The position numbers were made by a program, and so were the translations under genes. A stretch of 64,000 bases of DNA from Arenimonas daejeonensis (lineage in GTDB: Bacteria > Pseudomonadota > Gammaproteobacteria > Xanthomonadales > Xanthomonadaceae), in the NCBI RefSeq assembly GCF_007993735.1, contig NZ_CP042453.1:1860001-1924000 (forward strand). Direction: 5' to 3'. A model generated the notes under the pieces. That model was given only the letters and a program-made list of their open reading frames with translations, ran no database searches and was not told the origin of the DNA. Below, piece after piece: positions 1 through 11,291 of this stretch. How positions within the stretch are numbered: position 1 is the first letter of the stretch; the number at the start of each line of letters is the position of its first letter.

Positions 1-238
1 GCTGGTGCTGGAGGATGGCGGCGATCTTGCGCGCGTCCTCGTCGCCGGTGTCCAGGCGGGCGATCAGTCCGCCGTGTTCCTCGTCGTACAGCGAGGTGTT
101 GAAGGTGGCGAATCGCAGCGGCATGGCGGGCGTCACCGGGTCGGGCGATGGCGCGGTGGCCAGGGAGCTGCCGGCGCGGCAGCCGGCGAGCGTGAGCAGT
201 GCCAGCAGACCGGCGGACAGCAGGGCAGGGATTCGCAT
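1..238 (-). CDS. EEP-superfamily (endonuclease/exonuclease/phosphatase) lipoprotein, N-terminal fragment
   Basis: Only about 79 residues are in the window; the gene runs off the left edge. Reading from the ATG at 238, the product begins with a short hydrophobic lipoprotein signal ending in LAGC (Cys20), so it is probably an envelope lipoprotein. Around residues 42-50 comes RFATFNTSL, the first strand and Asn that open the metal-dependent EEP phosphodiesterase fold. The other catalytic residues lie outside the window, so substrate and activity cannot be judged. It points the same way as bpt/ate, 21 bases downstream of that gene's stop. Confidence 0.55.
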   Translation of the reverse strand, partial: MRIPALLSAGLLALLTLAGCRAGSSLATAPSPDPVTPAMPLRFATFNTSLYDEEHGGLIARLDTGDEDARKIAAILQHQ

Positions 239-259
239 GGGCGCGATTGTGCCCGCAAA

Positions 260-973
260 TCAGTCGTCCGGCATTGGCCGCCAGGAGGTGCCGTCGAGGA
301 ATTCGAGCGGACGGAAGCTGCGCTTGTAGGCCATCTTCGGATGGTCGCCGAGCCAGAAGCCGAGGTAGAGGTGGTCGCGGCCCTCGTCGCGGGCCCGCTG
401 CACCTGGCGCAGGATGGCATAGGTGCCGAGGCTGCGGGCGGCGTGTTCAGGCGCATAGAAGGTGTAGACCGCCGACAGCGCGCCGGGCACGACGTCGGTG
501 ACCGCGAGCGCGATCAGTTCGCCGTCCAGGCGGAACTCCATGAATTCGGTCGGGCTCCAGCCGCAGGCCAGGAAGGCGTCGAAATTCTCCGGCGCCGGGT
601 CGTCCATGCCGCCGCCGACGTGGCGGGTGTCTAGATAGCGGCGGTACAGCGCGAAGTTCTCGGCGGTGCGGCGCGGCGCGGCCAGGCGCAGTTCGAGGTC
701 GGCGTTGCGGGCCAGGCAGCGTTTCTGCGCGCGGTTGGGCTGGAACCGCGCCACCGGGATGCGCACCGAGATGCAGGCCCGGCAGCCGTTGCAGTAAGGC
801 CGGTAGACATGGCCGCCGGAACGGCGGAAGCCCATGGTCAGCGCCTGCGCGAACACGCTGGGCAGGTGCGGGTCGGCCGGGTCGATGATCAGGTCGCGCG
901 ACAGCCGGTCGGGCCAATACCCGCAGGCATGCTCGAGCGTCTGGAACAGGCGGATGGCGTGCTGGTTGCCCAT
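260..973 (-). CDS. bpt: Aspartate/glutamate leucyl- (or arginyl-) tRNA-protein transferase
   Basis: This is a cytosolic N-end-rule enzyme that adds Leu (or Arg) from aminoacyl-tRNA to proteins with N-terminal Asp/Glu, marking them for ClpS-ClpAP. At 237 aa it is full length for the bacterial Bpt/Ate family. The N-terminal half carries the Cys pair region [18 protein letters not shown] (about residues 58-75) and the C-terminal half the acyltransferase-like core with YLGFWL and [11 protein letters not shown]. The start at 973 gives the usual N terminus. Bpt and Ate orthologues are hard to separate by eye; the symbol reflects the common gammaproteobacterial assignment. A long hairpin repeat separates it from psd upstream. 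Confidence 0.88.
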   Translation of the reverse strand: MGNQHAIRLFQTLEHACGYWPDRLSRDLIIDPADPHLPSVFAQALTMGFRRSGGHVYRPYCNGCRACISVRIPVARFQPNRAQKRCLARNADLELRLAAPRRTAENFALYRRYLDTRHVGGGMDDPAPENFDAFLACGWSPTEFMEFRLDGELIALAVTDVVPGALSAVYTFYAPEHAARSLGTYAILRQVQRARDEGRDHLYLGFWLGDHPKMAYKRSFRPLEFLDGTSWRPMPDD

Positions 974-992
974 GACCCCAGTCTAGCCCCCG

Positions 993-1049
993 AAAAAGGG
1001 GACAGAGAATAGTTTCGTTTCAAACAAATATATTCTCTGTCCCCTTTTT
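993..1049. repeat. 57-bp perfect inverted repeat, REP/RAYT-like, between psd and bpt
   Basis: Arms at 993-1011 and 1031-1049 are perfect 19-base complements (AAAAAGGGGACAGAGAATA and its reverse complement). An inner GTTT/AAAC pair at 1012-1015 and 1022-1025 extends the hairpin. T runs end both arms, so it can also act as a two-way terminator; on the minus strand it would end psd transcription. The GGGGACAGA arm resembles repetitive extragenic elements linked with REP-associated transposases in xanthomonads (from memory, not searched). It is much more AT-rich than its surroundings. Confidence 0.7.
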
Positions 1050-1057
1050 TCCTGAGG

Positions 1058-1900
1058 TCAGCGCAGGACCCGGCCGAGGCGCTGGCCGACGCGGGTCCGG
1101 GTTTCGGTGGCGAAGGCGTCCAGGGCCACGGCGTCGCGCGGGAACAGCAGGATCACGGTCGAGCCGTAGTTGAAGCGGGCCATCTCGGCGAAGCGGGCGA
1201 GGGTGATGCCCTGGCCGCGCCAGTCGCGGCGCACCGGCTTGTGGGCGTAGGGCGGGATCTCCTCGCCGTTCCACACCGACTCCACGCCCGACACCAGCAG
1301 GGCGCCGACCATCACCGAACACATCGGCCCGAAGTCGGTGTCGAAGTGGCAGACCAGGCGCTCGTTGCGCGCGAACAGCCGCGGGATCGCCTGCACGCCC
1401 CAGGGCGCGACGGTGAACAGGCGGCCCGGCACGTGCAGCGTTTCCACCAGCGTGCCGGTCCAGGGCATGTGCACGCGGTGGTAATCGCGCGGCGAAAGAT
1501 AGATGTTGGCGAACCAGCCGTCGGCATAGGGCGCGGCCATGGCCTCGCTGCCCAGCAGCTCGGCGGCGGTGAAGGACTGGCCCTTGGCCTGGAAGATGCG
1601 CCCGGCCTCGATGCGCCCGGCCTGGCTGATCTTGCCGTCGGCCGGCATCAGCAGCGTGCACGGGTCGGCATCTGCGGTGCGCGCGCCGGGCTTGAGCTCG
1701 CGGGTGAAGAAGGCGTTGAAGTGCAGGTAGTTGGTCGCCACCGGGTCGGCGGCCTCGGCCATGTCCACGTTGAACCTGCGGACCACCAGCCCGATCAGCC
1801 AGTTCTTGAACCAGGTGGCGCGGGCCCGCGCCACGCCATGAGCCATGCGCGAAAGCAGGCGGTGCGGCAGCACGTATTGCAGGAAAACCCTGGGGCTCAC
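1058..1900 (-). CDS. psd: Phosphatidylserine decarboxylase proenzyme
   Basis: Psd converts phosphatidylserine to phosphatidylethanolamine at the inner membrane, the step after PssA (a pssA gene lies at 47949-48560). The 280-aa proenzyme has the family's self-cleavage site as Y-G-S-T near residues 245-248, where Ser247 becomes the pyruvoyl group of the alpha chain. Other hallmarks are MPADGKI (about 90-96), the DYHRVHMP block and the N-terminal FNAFFTREL. Its start overlaps the stop of the upstream SCO gene by four bases, so the two are probably co-transcribed. The long hairpin at 993-1049 lies just after its stop. Confidence 0.95.
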   Translation of the reverse strand: MSPRVFLQYVLPHRLLSRMAHGVARARATWFKNWLIGLVVRRFNVDMAEAADPVATNYLHFNAFFTRELKPGARTADADPCTLLMPADGKISQAGRIEAGRIFQAKGQSFTAAELLGSEAMAAPYADGWFANIYLSPRDYHRVHMPWTGTLVETLHVPGRLFTVAPWGVQAIPRLFARNERLVCHFDTDFGPMCSVMVGALLVSGVESVWNGEEIPPYAHKPVRRDWRGQGITLARFAEMARFNYGSTVILLFPRDAVALDAFATETRTRVGQRLGRVLR

Positions 1901-2561
1901 GGCGCGACCTCTGCGAGCCGGGCCAGGTCGGCGGCGATGTCGGCCGGCAGCAGCGGTGGCCGGATCAGGCCGGCCTGGCGGCCCTGCGGGTCGATCACCA
2001 CCACGGCCGAGCTGTGGTCCATGGTGTAGTCGCCGTCGTTGGTCGCGACCTTCATGTAGACCAGGCCCAGGCCGGCGGCGAACTGGCCCAGGGCCGGTTC
2101 CGGTGCCGTGGCCGCCAGCGTGCCCTTGTTGAAGTAGGCGGCGTATTCGCCGGTCTTGGCCGGGGTGTCGCGCGCCGGGTCCACGGACACGAACAGCACC
2201 TGCGGGCGGCGTGTTTCCGGCAGGGTTTCCCAGGTCTTCTGCGCCTGGCCCAGTTCGGTCAGCGTGGTCGGGCAGACATCCGGGCAGTGGGTGAAGCCCA
2301 GGAACACCAGGTCCAGCGGCCGTGCAGTTCGTCCGGGGTCAGCGGCGTGCCGTCGGACTGTTCCAGCGCGAAGCCGGGGATGGCGCGTGGCGAGGGGAAC
2401 AGCCGCACCGTTTTCAGCGTCTCCGGCGGCAGTGCCGGTGCGGCAGCTTCGTTCGCAGGGCGTGTCACGGGCACGGGCGCGAAGGCGACCTGGGCGGCCC
2501 AGAGGCCAAGGCCGGCGGCCAGCGCGGCCATCACGATGAGCAGGTTGCGGCGATTGAACAC
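1897..2561 (-). CDS. SCO1/SenC-type copper chaperone (frame broken near 2310)
   Basis: A membrane-anchored thioredoxin-fold protein, known in the family for delivering copper to the CuA centre of cytochrome oxidase. The N terminus has a signal anchor ([19 protein letters not shown]). The copper site is visible as [10 protein letters not shown] (CxxxC), with the distal His in TMDHSS. I chose the GTG at 2561 because GGAAGG lies just upstream on the minus strand and the anchor follows at once. The frame breaks at about 2310: the text reads GRWTW where GRWTLVFLGF is expected, repaired by one extra G in the plus-strand CCAGG. It overlaps psd by four bases and is divergent from prmB. Confidence 0.82.
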
Positions 2562-2645
2562 GGGCCTTCCGAATGCAGCGGGCGAGGGCGGCAATTATAG
2601 CCGGGGCGCGGCTATACTCGCGGCATAACAAGGAAATACAAGCAC

Positions 2646-3567
2646 ATGCCGGCCGAGCTGCAGACCATCATCGATTTCATCCGCTACGGGACCAGCCGCT
2701 TCGGCGCCGCCGGCCTGAGCTTCGGGCACAGCCACGACAATGCCCTTGACGAAGCGACCCAACTGGTCCTGCACGCCCTGCACCTGCCGCACGACCTGGG
2801 CCCGGCCTACGGCCAGGCGCGCCTGACCGCCGACGAGAAGCAGGAAGTGCTGGCGCTGTTCTCGCGCCGCATCAACGAACGCATCCCGGCCTGTTACCTC
2901 ACCGGCGAGGCCTGGTTCGCCGGCCTGAGCTTCAAGTCCGACCCGCGCGCCCTGGTGCCGCGTTCGCCGATCGCCGAACTGATCGAGTCGGGCTTCGAAC
3001 CCTGGCTCGGTGGCCGCGAGGTCAATCGCGCGCTCGACATGTGCACGGGTTCGGGCTGCATCGCCATCGCCACGGCGCACTACCACCCGCACTGGCAGGT
3101 GGACGCGGTGGACCTGAGCGAGGACGCGATGGCGCTGGCGCGCGAGAACGTCGAACGGCTGGAAACGGACAACGTCCGGCTGATCCATTCCGACCTGTTC
3201 AAGAATCTCGACGGCGAGGTCTACGACCTGATCGTCACCAACCCGCCGTATGTCACCCACGCCGAAACCGACGCGCTGCCGAAGGAGTATTCGCACGAAC
3301 CCGAGATGGGCCTGCGCGCCGGCGACGACGGCCTGGACCTGGCGCTGGAGATCCTGCGCGACGCGCCGCGGCACCTGAGCCAGCACGGCCTGCTGATCTG
3401 CGAGGTCGGCGAGAGCGAACGCGCCCCTGGTGGCGCTGCTGCCGGAAGTGCCCTTCGCCTGGGTCGAGTTCAAGGTCGGGCAGATGGGCATCTTCGTGAT
3501 CGAGCGCGAGGACATCGTCGCCCACCACGCCCGCATCAAGGCGCTCGCCGATGCACGACGGGCCTGA
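2646..3567 (+). CDS. prmB: Ribosomal protein L3 (uL3) glutamine N5-methyltransferase (frame broken at 3424-3427)
   Basis: An S-adenosylmethionine-dependent enzyme that methylates a glutamine of ribosomal protein uL3. The SAM-binding block is RALDMCTGSGCIAIA and the catalytic NPPY is in DLIVTNPPYVTH. The C-terminal tail VGQMGIFVIERED is typical of PrmB rather than PrmC. The frame is lost in a run of four C at 3424-3427 (one C too many); removing it gives ESERALVALLPEVPFAW and the stop at 3565-3567. A TATACT box lies at 2613-2618. aroC starts nine bases after the stop, suggesting one operon. Confidence 0.92.
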
Positions 3568-3576
3568 GGCCGGCGC

Positions 3577-4675
3577 ATGAGCGACAACAGCTTCGGCCGG
3601 CTGTTGCGGGTCACCACCTTCGGCGAAAGCCACGGGCCGGCGATCGGCTGCGTGGTGGACGGCTGCCCGCCGGGCATCGCCATCGCGCCGGAAGACTTCC
3701 GCGCCGACCTCGACCGCCGCGCCACCGGCAAGTCGCGCCACACCTCGCAGCGGCATGAAGCAGACGAGGTCGAGATCCTCAGCGGCGTGTACGAGGGCGT
3801 GACCACCGGCACGCCGATTGGTCTGCTGGTTCGCAACACCGATGCGCGCAGCAAGGACTACGCGAAGATCGCCGAGCAGTTCCGCCCCGGCCACGCCGAC
3901 TACACCTACTGGCACAAGTACGGCCAACGCGATCCGCGCGGCGGCGGCCGCAGTTCCGCGCGCGAGACCACGATGCGCGTGGCCGCCGCGGTGATCGCCA
4001 AGAAGTGGCTGGCGGAGAAGTACGGCATCACGGTGCGCGCCTGCGTTTCGCAGATCGCCGACCTTCGTCCGCGCAACTTCGACTGGGCGGCAGTGGAGGG
4101 CAATGATTTCTTCTGGCCCGACGCCGGCCAGGCCGCCGAACTCGAGGCCTTCATGGACGCGCTGCGCAAGTCCGGCGATTCGGTCGGCGCGCGTGGACGT
4201 GCAGGCGCTGAACGTGCCGCCGGGCTGGGGCGAGCCCATCTACGGCAAGCTCGACGCCGAGATCGCCGCGGCCATGATGTCGATCAACGCGGTGAAGGGC
4301 GTCGAGATCGGCGCCGGTTTCGCCAGCATCGCGCAGAAGGGCAGCGAGCACCGCGACCTGATGTCTCCGGCCGGCTTCGCCAGCAACCACGCCGGCGGCA
4401 TCCTGGGCGGCATCAGCAGCGGCCAGGCGGTGACCTGTTCGGTCGCCTTCAAGCCCACCTCCAGCCTGCGCCTGCCGGGCGACACCGTGGACATCCACGG
4501 CAAGGCCATCGAGGTGATCACCACCGGCCGCCACGACCCCTGCGTGGGCCTGCGCGCGCCGCCGATCTGCGAGGCCATGCTGGCCCTGGTGCTGATGGAC
4601 CAGGCCCTGCGCCACCGCGCCCAGTGCGGCGACGTCGGCCCGGTGTCGCCGCGCATCCCGGGCGACCTGCCATGA
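3577..4675 (+). CDS. aroC: Chorismate synthase (frame broken at 4187-4193)
   Basis: Last step of the shikimate pathway: 5-enolpyruvylshikimate 3-phosphate to chorismate, using reduced FMN. Family signatures are [16 protein letters not shown] near the N terminus, [14 protein letters not shown] and [12 protein letters not shown] in the middle, and [15 protein letters not shown] and [13 protein letters not shown] ([14 protein letters not shown]) towards the end. Reading is interrupted in a GCGCGCG run at 4187-4193; adding one CG dinucleotide restores [14 protein letters not shown] in register with E. coli AroC. As written the frame change would destroy the enzyme, which is unlikely to be real in a strain with a trp operon nearby. 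Confidence 0.93.
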
Positions 4676-4732
4676 TTTCGCCCGATTTCCGCCCGGGCCA
4701 CGCCCGCAAAACGATCCAGACTGGCCGCCCGT

Positions 4733-4750
4733 GCGATCGAAAACGATCGC
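4733..4750. repeat. Short palindrome in the aroC-asd gap
   Basis: GCGATCG-AAAA-CGATCGC, perfect 7-base arms around four A, in the 206-bp gap between aroC and asd (4676-4881). It could be a regulator site or a small hairpin. The rest of the gap shows no convincing promoter, terminator or coding sequence. Confidence 0.4.
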
Positions 4751-4881
4751 CTCGGACGGCCTGGACGACGACGCGCCCGCGAGGCGCCCCGTGTTCCCTG
4801 CCGGCCTGAGGCCGAATCCGTTCGGTGCATCCCCTCCGCGTCTGCCGCGGCATCCAACGAATACCAAGAGAACCCCGAACC

Positions 4882-5900
4882 ATGAGCAAGACCTGCAACG
4901 TCGCCATCGTCGGCGCCACCGGCGCGGTCGGTGAAACCATGCTGTCCATCCTGGCCGAGCGCCAGTTCCCCATCGGCCGGCTGCACCTGCTGGCCAGTGC
5001 CCGTTCGGCGGGCGAGAAGATCGACTACGGTGCGAGGAAGATCGTGGTCGAGGATCTCGCCACCTTCGACCCCGCGGGCATCGACATCGCGTTGTTCTCG
5101 GCCGGCGGTTCGGTGTCGAAGGAATACGCGCCGAAGTTCGCTGCCGCCGGCGCGGTGGTGATCGACAACAGCTCGGCCTTCCGCTACGACGACGACGTGC
5201 CGCTGGTGGTGAGCGAAGTGAACCCGGAGGCGATCGCCAACCGCCCGCGCGGCATCATCGCCAACCCCAACTGCTCGACCATGCAGATGCTGGTCGCGCT
5301 GGCGCCGCTGCACCGCGCCGCGGGCATCGAGCGCATCAACGTGGCCACCTACCAGTCGGTCTCCGGCGCCGGCCGCAGCGGCATGGAGGAACTGGGCAAG
5401 CAGACCGCGGCGATGCTCAACTTCCAGAGCCACGAGCCGGGCAAGTTCCCGGTGCAGATCGCCTTCAACCTGATCCCGCACATCGACGAATTCCTGGACA
5501 ACGGCTTCACCGGGAAGAGATGAAGATGGTCTGGGAGACCCGCAAGATCCTGGGCGACGACAGCATCCAGGTGAACCCGACCGCGGTGCGCGTGCCGGTG
5601 TTCTACGGCCACTCCGAAGCCGTGCACCTGGAGACCCGCCGCAAGCTGTCGGCGGCCGAGGCGCGCCAGCTGCTGGAAGCGGCGCCGGGCGTGGAAGTGG
5701 TGGACGAACGCAGCGGCGGCGGCTACCCGACGCCGGTCACCCACGCCGCCGGCACCGACGCGGTCTACGTCGGCCGGATCCGCGAGGACATTTCCCATCC
5801 GCGTGGCCTGGACCTCTGGATCGTTTCGGACAACATCCGCAAGGGCGCGGCCCTGAACGCGGTGCAGTTGGCGGAACTCGTGGTCAAAGCCGGTTCCTGA
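4882..5900 (+). CDS. asd: Aspartate-semialdehyde dehydrogenase (frame broken at 5512-5514)
   Basis: Cytosolic NADPH-dependent enzyme that makes aspartate semialdehyde, the branch point to lysine/diaminopimelate, threonine and methionine. The N-terminal nucleotide-binding loop is AIVGATGAVGETM and the catalytic cysteine is in NPNCSTMQM. The frame breaks at GGG 5512-5514; one more G restores NGFTGEEMKMVWETRKIL, continuous to the stop at 5898-5900. The ATG at 4882 gives the standard N terminus. The fimV gene follows, the usual xanthomonad order. Confidence 0.94.
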
Positions 5901-5980
5901 CCGGTATATTCGGCGGGTCTAGCCGTCGGGGCCGCTGCAGGGGAGTGGTCGCGCCAGCCTTCTTCGGGGAGATTTGAAGC

Positions 5981-8321
5981 GTGAACATAAGGCACTTGCA
6001 GCTACCGCTCGCCCTGGCCCTGGCCCTGGGCGCCACCAGCGCCCAGGCCTTGGGACTGGGTGCGATCGAAGTGAAGTCGGGGCTCAACCAGCCCCTCGTC
6101 GCCGAGATCCCGATCCTGTCGGCGGCACCCGGCGAACTGGAAGAACTGGAAGTGAGGCTCGCTTCGCCCGAGGCTTTCGCCCGGGTCGGCCTCGATCGTC
6201 CCGTCGGCCTGACCGCCAACCTGCAGATGAGCGTCGGCCGCAATGCGGCCGGCCAGCCCGTGATCCGGGTCACCACGCCGGACCGCTTCAACGAACCCTT
6301 CCTGACCTTCCTGCTTGAAGCCAACTGGGGCCGCGGCAGCGTGGTGCGCGAGTTCAGCGCCCTGGTCGATCCGCCCTACATCGCGCCCGCCGTGATCCGT
6401 CCGTTGGAAGCACCGGCCGTGGCGGTCACCACCGCGCCGCCTCCGCCGCCGGTGTACGAGCCGGAACAGGCCGACGTGACGCCGCTGCCGGACCCCGAGC
6501 CGGTGCTGACCGTCACCGACACCGTGCTCGACCCGGCGCCGCCGGAAGCCCTGCCCGAGGAGCCCGCACCGGAACCGATGCCCGAGCCGGTGGCCACGGC
6601 TCCCGAACCGGTGCCTGCACCGCAGCCCGAACCTGAACCCGAGCCGCAGCCGGTCGCCGCCGCCGAGCCGGAGCCGGAACCTGCACCGGCACCCGAACCG
6701 GTGCCCGAGCCCGAGCCCGAGCCGATCGCCAGTGCGCCGCCGCCGGCCCCAGCGCCGGCCCCCGCCAGTCCCGACAGCTACGGCCCCGTCAGCGAAGGCC
6801 AGACTCTGTGGAGCCTGGCCAATTCCACGCGCCCCGATTCGTCGGTCACCATCAACCAGATGATGCTGGCGCTGCAGCGGGCCAACCCCGAAGCCTTCAT
6901 CGACGACAACATCAACCTGCTCAAGCGCGGTGCCGTGCTGCGCATCCCGGCGCGCGACGAAGTGGTGAGCCTGGGCGCCGCCGAAGCCGCGGCGCTGGTG
7001 CGTGAACAGGCGGCCGCCTGGCAGGCCCGTCGCCAGCCGGTGCCGCAGCCGGCGGAAGCCGTGGCCACCGCGCCGTCCCCATCGCGCCCCGCTGCCAGTC
7101 CGGGCGTGCCCGCCGACGGCCGCCTGGAAATCGTGCCGCCCTCCGGCGACGACCTGGCCGCCCGCGGCGCGCAGTCCGGTGCCAGCGCCGCCGGTGGTGG
7201 CAATGAACTGCGTGCCGAGCTCACCCAGACCCGCGAAGACCTGGCCGCGCGCGAAGCCGAAGTGGCCGAACTGCGCTCTCAGATGACCGAACTCGAACAG
7301 CAGCAGGCCGACAGCCAGCGCCTGATCGAGATGCAGAACAGCCAGATGAAGGCGCTGCAGGAGCGTCTGGGCCAGTCGCCCGCGGCCGCGACCGCGGCGC
7401 CCGACACCGCGGCCGCGACCGCATCGGCCACTCCGGAGCCCGCCACGGCCGAACAGCCCTGGTACCTGAACCCGCTGCTGCTCGGCGGCGGTGGCCTGGT
7501 GCTGCTGGGTGGCCTGGTGATGGCCCTGCGCGGCAAGCGCGCGTCCAGCCCGGTGCCGGTGGTGGGCCGCCGCATCTCCGACGACGACGCGCTCAAGGCC
7601 AGCCTGGCCGGCACGCGGGCGCCGGCGGCGGACGAAGACCTTGATGACGACGATGACCTGCAAGAGACGGGCGATACCGAGCTCGCACGCATGCGCCAGG
7701 CCATCGAGGACAACCCCGACGACCTGGAAGGCCACATCGTCCTGCTGCGCCACTACTACGCCAACGGCGACACCACGGCTTTCGAGATCGCCGCTCAGGC
7801 CATGCGCATCCGCGTCCGCAGCACGCTCGACCCGCGCTGGCGCGAGGCGGTGGTGATGGGCGTGGCGCTGTCGCCGGGCAATCCCCTGTTCAGCCAGGCC
7901 GGCTGGAACACGCCGAAGTTCGGCGACACCGGCGTGATGTCCTCCACCGCCGCCAAGGCTGCACCCGCTGCCTTGGCGCCTGTCCCCGAACCGGAGCCGC
8001 AGCCCGAACCGGAGCCGCAGCCCGAACCGGAGCCCCAGCCGCAGTTCACGAACCCGGGCGACCAGCTCGAGCGCGAGCTGCAGGACATGGCCGCCGAACC
8101 CGAAGCCACCCCGCTTGAGGAGGAGGTCGAGGACGTCTATTCGGTCGGTCCGGCCGCAACGCCGGAAGGCGACGACGGCAGCGAGACCAAGATCGAGCTG
8201 GCCAAGGCCTCTGGACATCGGCGACATCGACGGTGCCAAGGGCATGCTGGAGGAAGTCGTGGCGGAAGCCGGCCCGGTGGGCCGTGCCGAAGCGGAGCGG
8301 CTGCTGAAGGAAATCGGCTAA
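5981..8321 (+). CDS. fimV: FimV/HubP-like polar peptidoglycan-binding protein (frame broken at 8208-8211)
   Basis: Large inner-membrane hub protein, known in pseudomonads to organise the cell pole and type IV pili. A GTG at 5981 behind GGGGAGA starts a signal peptide ending at AQA. A conserved FimV N-terminal domain follows ([14 protein letters not shown]). Then come a long Pro/Glu-rich stretch (about 140-265), a LysM-like segment ([14 protein letters not shown]), a coiled coil (about 405-465), one membrane helix (about 500-518) and an acidic TPR-like cytoplasmic part. The C-terminal FimV motif is found only after a frame change at about 8210 ([16 protein letters not shown]); two bases seem missing. 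A second PEPEPQ repeat lies near 7984-8040. Confidence 0.85.
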
Positions 8322-8350
8322 CCTCGCGCTCCGACCTCGACGGCAGACCG

Positions 8351-8374
8351 AAGGGCCGGGGCAACCCGGCCCTT
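8351..8374 (+). terminator. Hairpin after fimV
   Basis: GGGCCGGG-GCAA-CCCGGCCC (8353-8372), a perfect 8-bp GC stem with a GCAA loop, ends only 14 bases before the truA start. The following T run is short (TTCCC), so termination would be weak. Confidence 0.5.
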
Positions 8375-8386
8375 CCCATTCCAGAC

Positions 8387-9153
8387 ATGCGCTACGCACT
8401 CGGCATCGAATACGACGGCAGCGGTTTCCAGGGCTGGCAGCGCCTGTCCCACGGGGCTTCGGTGCAGGCGGCGGTCGAGTCCGCGTTGTCGTTCGTGGTG
8501 GACCATCCGCTGGAAGTGGTCTGTGCCGGCCGCACCGACAGCGGCGTGCACGCGCGCTGCCAGGTGGTGCATTTCGACACGGAAGCCGTGCGCACGCCGT
8601 ATGCGCTGCAGCAGGGTGGCAACAGCCGGTTGCCGGGCGGGGTGGCGATATTGTGGTGCCAGCCGATGCCGCAGGATTTCCACGCGCGGTATTCGGCGCG
8701 GGCGCGCCGCTATCGCTACACGATCCTGAACCGGAAGATCCGGCCGGCGATGCAGCGCGAGTACCTGACCTGGGAGCGCCAGCCGTTGGACGCGGAGGCG
8801 ATGCACCGGGCGGCTCAGGCGCTGGTGGGCGAGCACGATTTCAGTGCGTTCCGCACGGTGCACTGCCAGGCGCCGCATCCGAACCGCAACGTGCACGACA
8901 TCCGCGTGTGGCGCGAGCACGACCGGGTCATCGTCGAGGTGCAGGCCAACGCGTTCCTGCACCACATGGTCCGCAACTTCGTCGGCAGTCTGTTGCCGGT
9001 CGGCCGGGGCGAGCAGCCGGAAGCCTGGGTCGGCGAGCTGTTGTCCGGCCGCGACCGTATCGTCGCCGGCCCCACGGCGCCTTCCAACGGCCTGGTTTTC
9101 CTCGGTCCGCGATATCCGGCCAGTGGTCGCTGCCGCCCGAAGTCACGCTCTGA
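8387..9153 (+). CDS. truA: tRNA pseudouridine(38-40) synthase (frame broken at 9121)
   Basis: Modifies U38-U40 in the anticodon stem-loop of many tRNAs. The catalytic Asp is in the [10 protein letters not shown] motif (about residues 46-55). RRYRYTILN and [12 protein letters not shown] are the other TruA blocks. At the very end the frame slips: one G added after 9121 gives [13 protein letters not shown] and a stop at 9151-9153, the normal family C terminus; without it the reading runs into the repeat that follows. It sits between fimV and trpF as in related genomes. Confidence 0.92.
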
Positions 9154-9161
9154 TCCTTCGC

Positions 9162-9392
9162 GCTTGCTGCGCAAGAAGAGCCGGTGTTCGTCTTTTGGTG
9201 CCGGGGTCGTTCTTGGCGATAGGCCGCCGTACGAGGGTCGTTTCCCGGGGACGCCGTGAACCCATCCATGGGGGCTTTTCGAAAACGTCCATGTTTTCGA
9301 AACCCCGGAAAACGACCCTCGCACGACGGCCTGTGACGATTCCGGGCCGGCAATCGAATTCGCGAGCTCCATGCCCTGCTTGCGCAGCAAGC
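9162..9392. repeat. 231-bp nested inverted-repeat element (MITE-like) between truA and trpF
   Basis: The ends are perfect 14-base inverted repeats, GCTTGCTGCGCAAG at 9162-9175 and its complement at 9379-9392. Inside are 19-base arms with one mismatch (9232-9250 CGAGGGTCGTTTCCCGGGG; 9303-9321). Further in are 10-base perfect arms (9277-9286 with 9293-9302, TTTCGAAAAC) and a small CCCAT-CC-ATGGG palindrome at 9261-9272. There is no plausible gene in the 282-bp gap. It resembles interspersed intergenic repeats I recall from Lysobacter/Xanthomonas relatives; copy number cannot be seen here. Confidence 0.7.
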
Positions 9393-9435
9393 TCATGTGC
9401 ACGGGGAGAACACAGGGAAGGACTACAATGCGGCC

Positions 9436-10045
9436 ATGAGGACCCGGATCAAATTCTGCGGGCTGACCCGGCCCGGCGACGTGCGCCTGGCCGTGGAGCT
9501 GGGCGTGGATGCGCTGGGCTTCGTGTTCGCCGCCGCCAGTCCGCGGCGACTGGCCTACGAACAGCTCGAGGGACTGCGCCAGGCGGTGCCGCCGCTGGTG
9601 GACGTGGTCGCGCTGTTCATGGACAACCCGGGAAGCGAGGTAGCGGCGGCGATCAAGGCGCTGCGGCCGAGCCTGCTGCAGTTCCATGGTGGTGAAGACG
9701 ACGCCTTCTGCCGCGGCTTCGGTCTGCCCTTCCTCAAGACCGTGCCGATGGGGCAGGGCGCCGACGATGCGGCCCTGGCGCGGAAACGCTACCCTTCGGC
9801 CAGTGTCTTCCTGCTCGACGGACACGGCCCCGGCCAGTCCGGCGGCCGCGGCGAGCGGTTCGACTGGACCTCCATTCCGCCGCTTGGCCGGCCGGTGTTC
9901 CTGGCCGGCGGGCTGACGCCGGCGAATGTCGGCCAGGCCATCCGCGCGGCGCGGCCGTATGCCGTGGACGTGTCGAGCGGCATCGAAAGCGCGCCGGGCC
10001 TGAAGGACGGCGAAAAAATGCAGCAGTTCGTGGACGAGGTAAGAC

Positions 10046-10071
<26 letters not shown>
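9436..10071 (+). CDS. trpF: Phosphoribosylanthranilate isomerase
   Basis: Amadori isomerisation in tryptophan synthesis, a single TIM barrel of 211 aa. The N-terminal [11 protein letters not shown] holds the catalytic Cys; LQFHGGEDD and [12 protein letters not shown] form the conserved barrel strands, and AVDVSSGIE the phosphate site near the C terminus. I chose the ATG at 9436 over one at 9428, which is in another frame. A TACAAT box at 9424-9429 lies so close that the transcript could be nearly leaderless. The end overlaps trpB by 26 bases. Confidence 0.94.

Positions 10072-11287
<1,216 letters not shown>

Positions 11288-11291
<4 letters not shown>

Noticed and set aside
6002..8245. Very long minus-strand open frame opposite fimV
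   Set aside because: Composition (Gly/Arg/His-rich) is that of an antisense shadow; the plus strand has clear FimV domains and a signal peptide.
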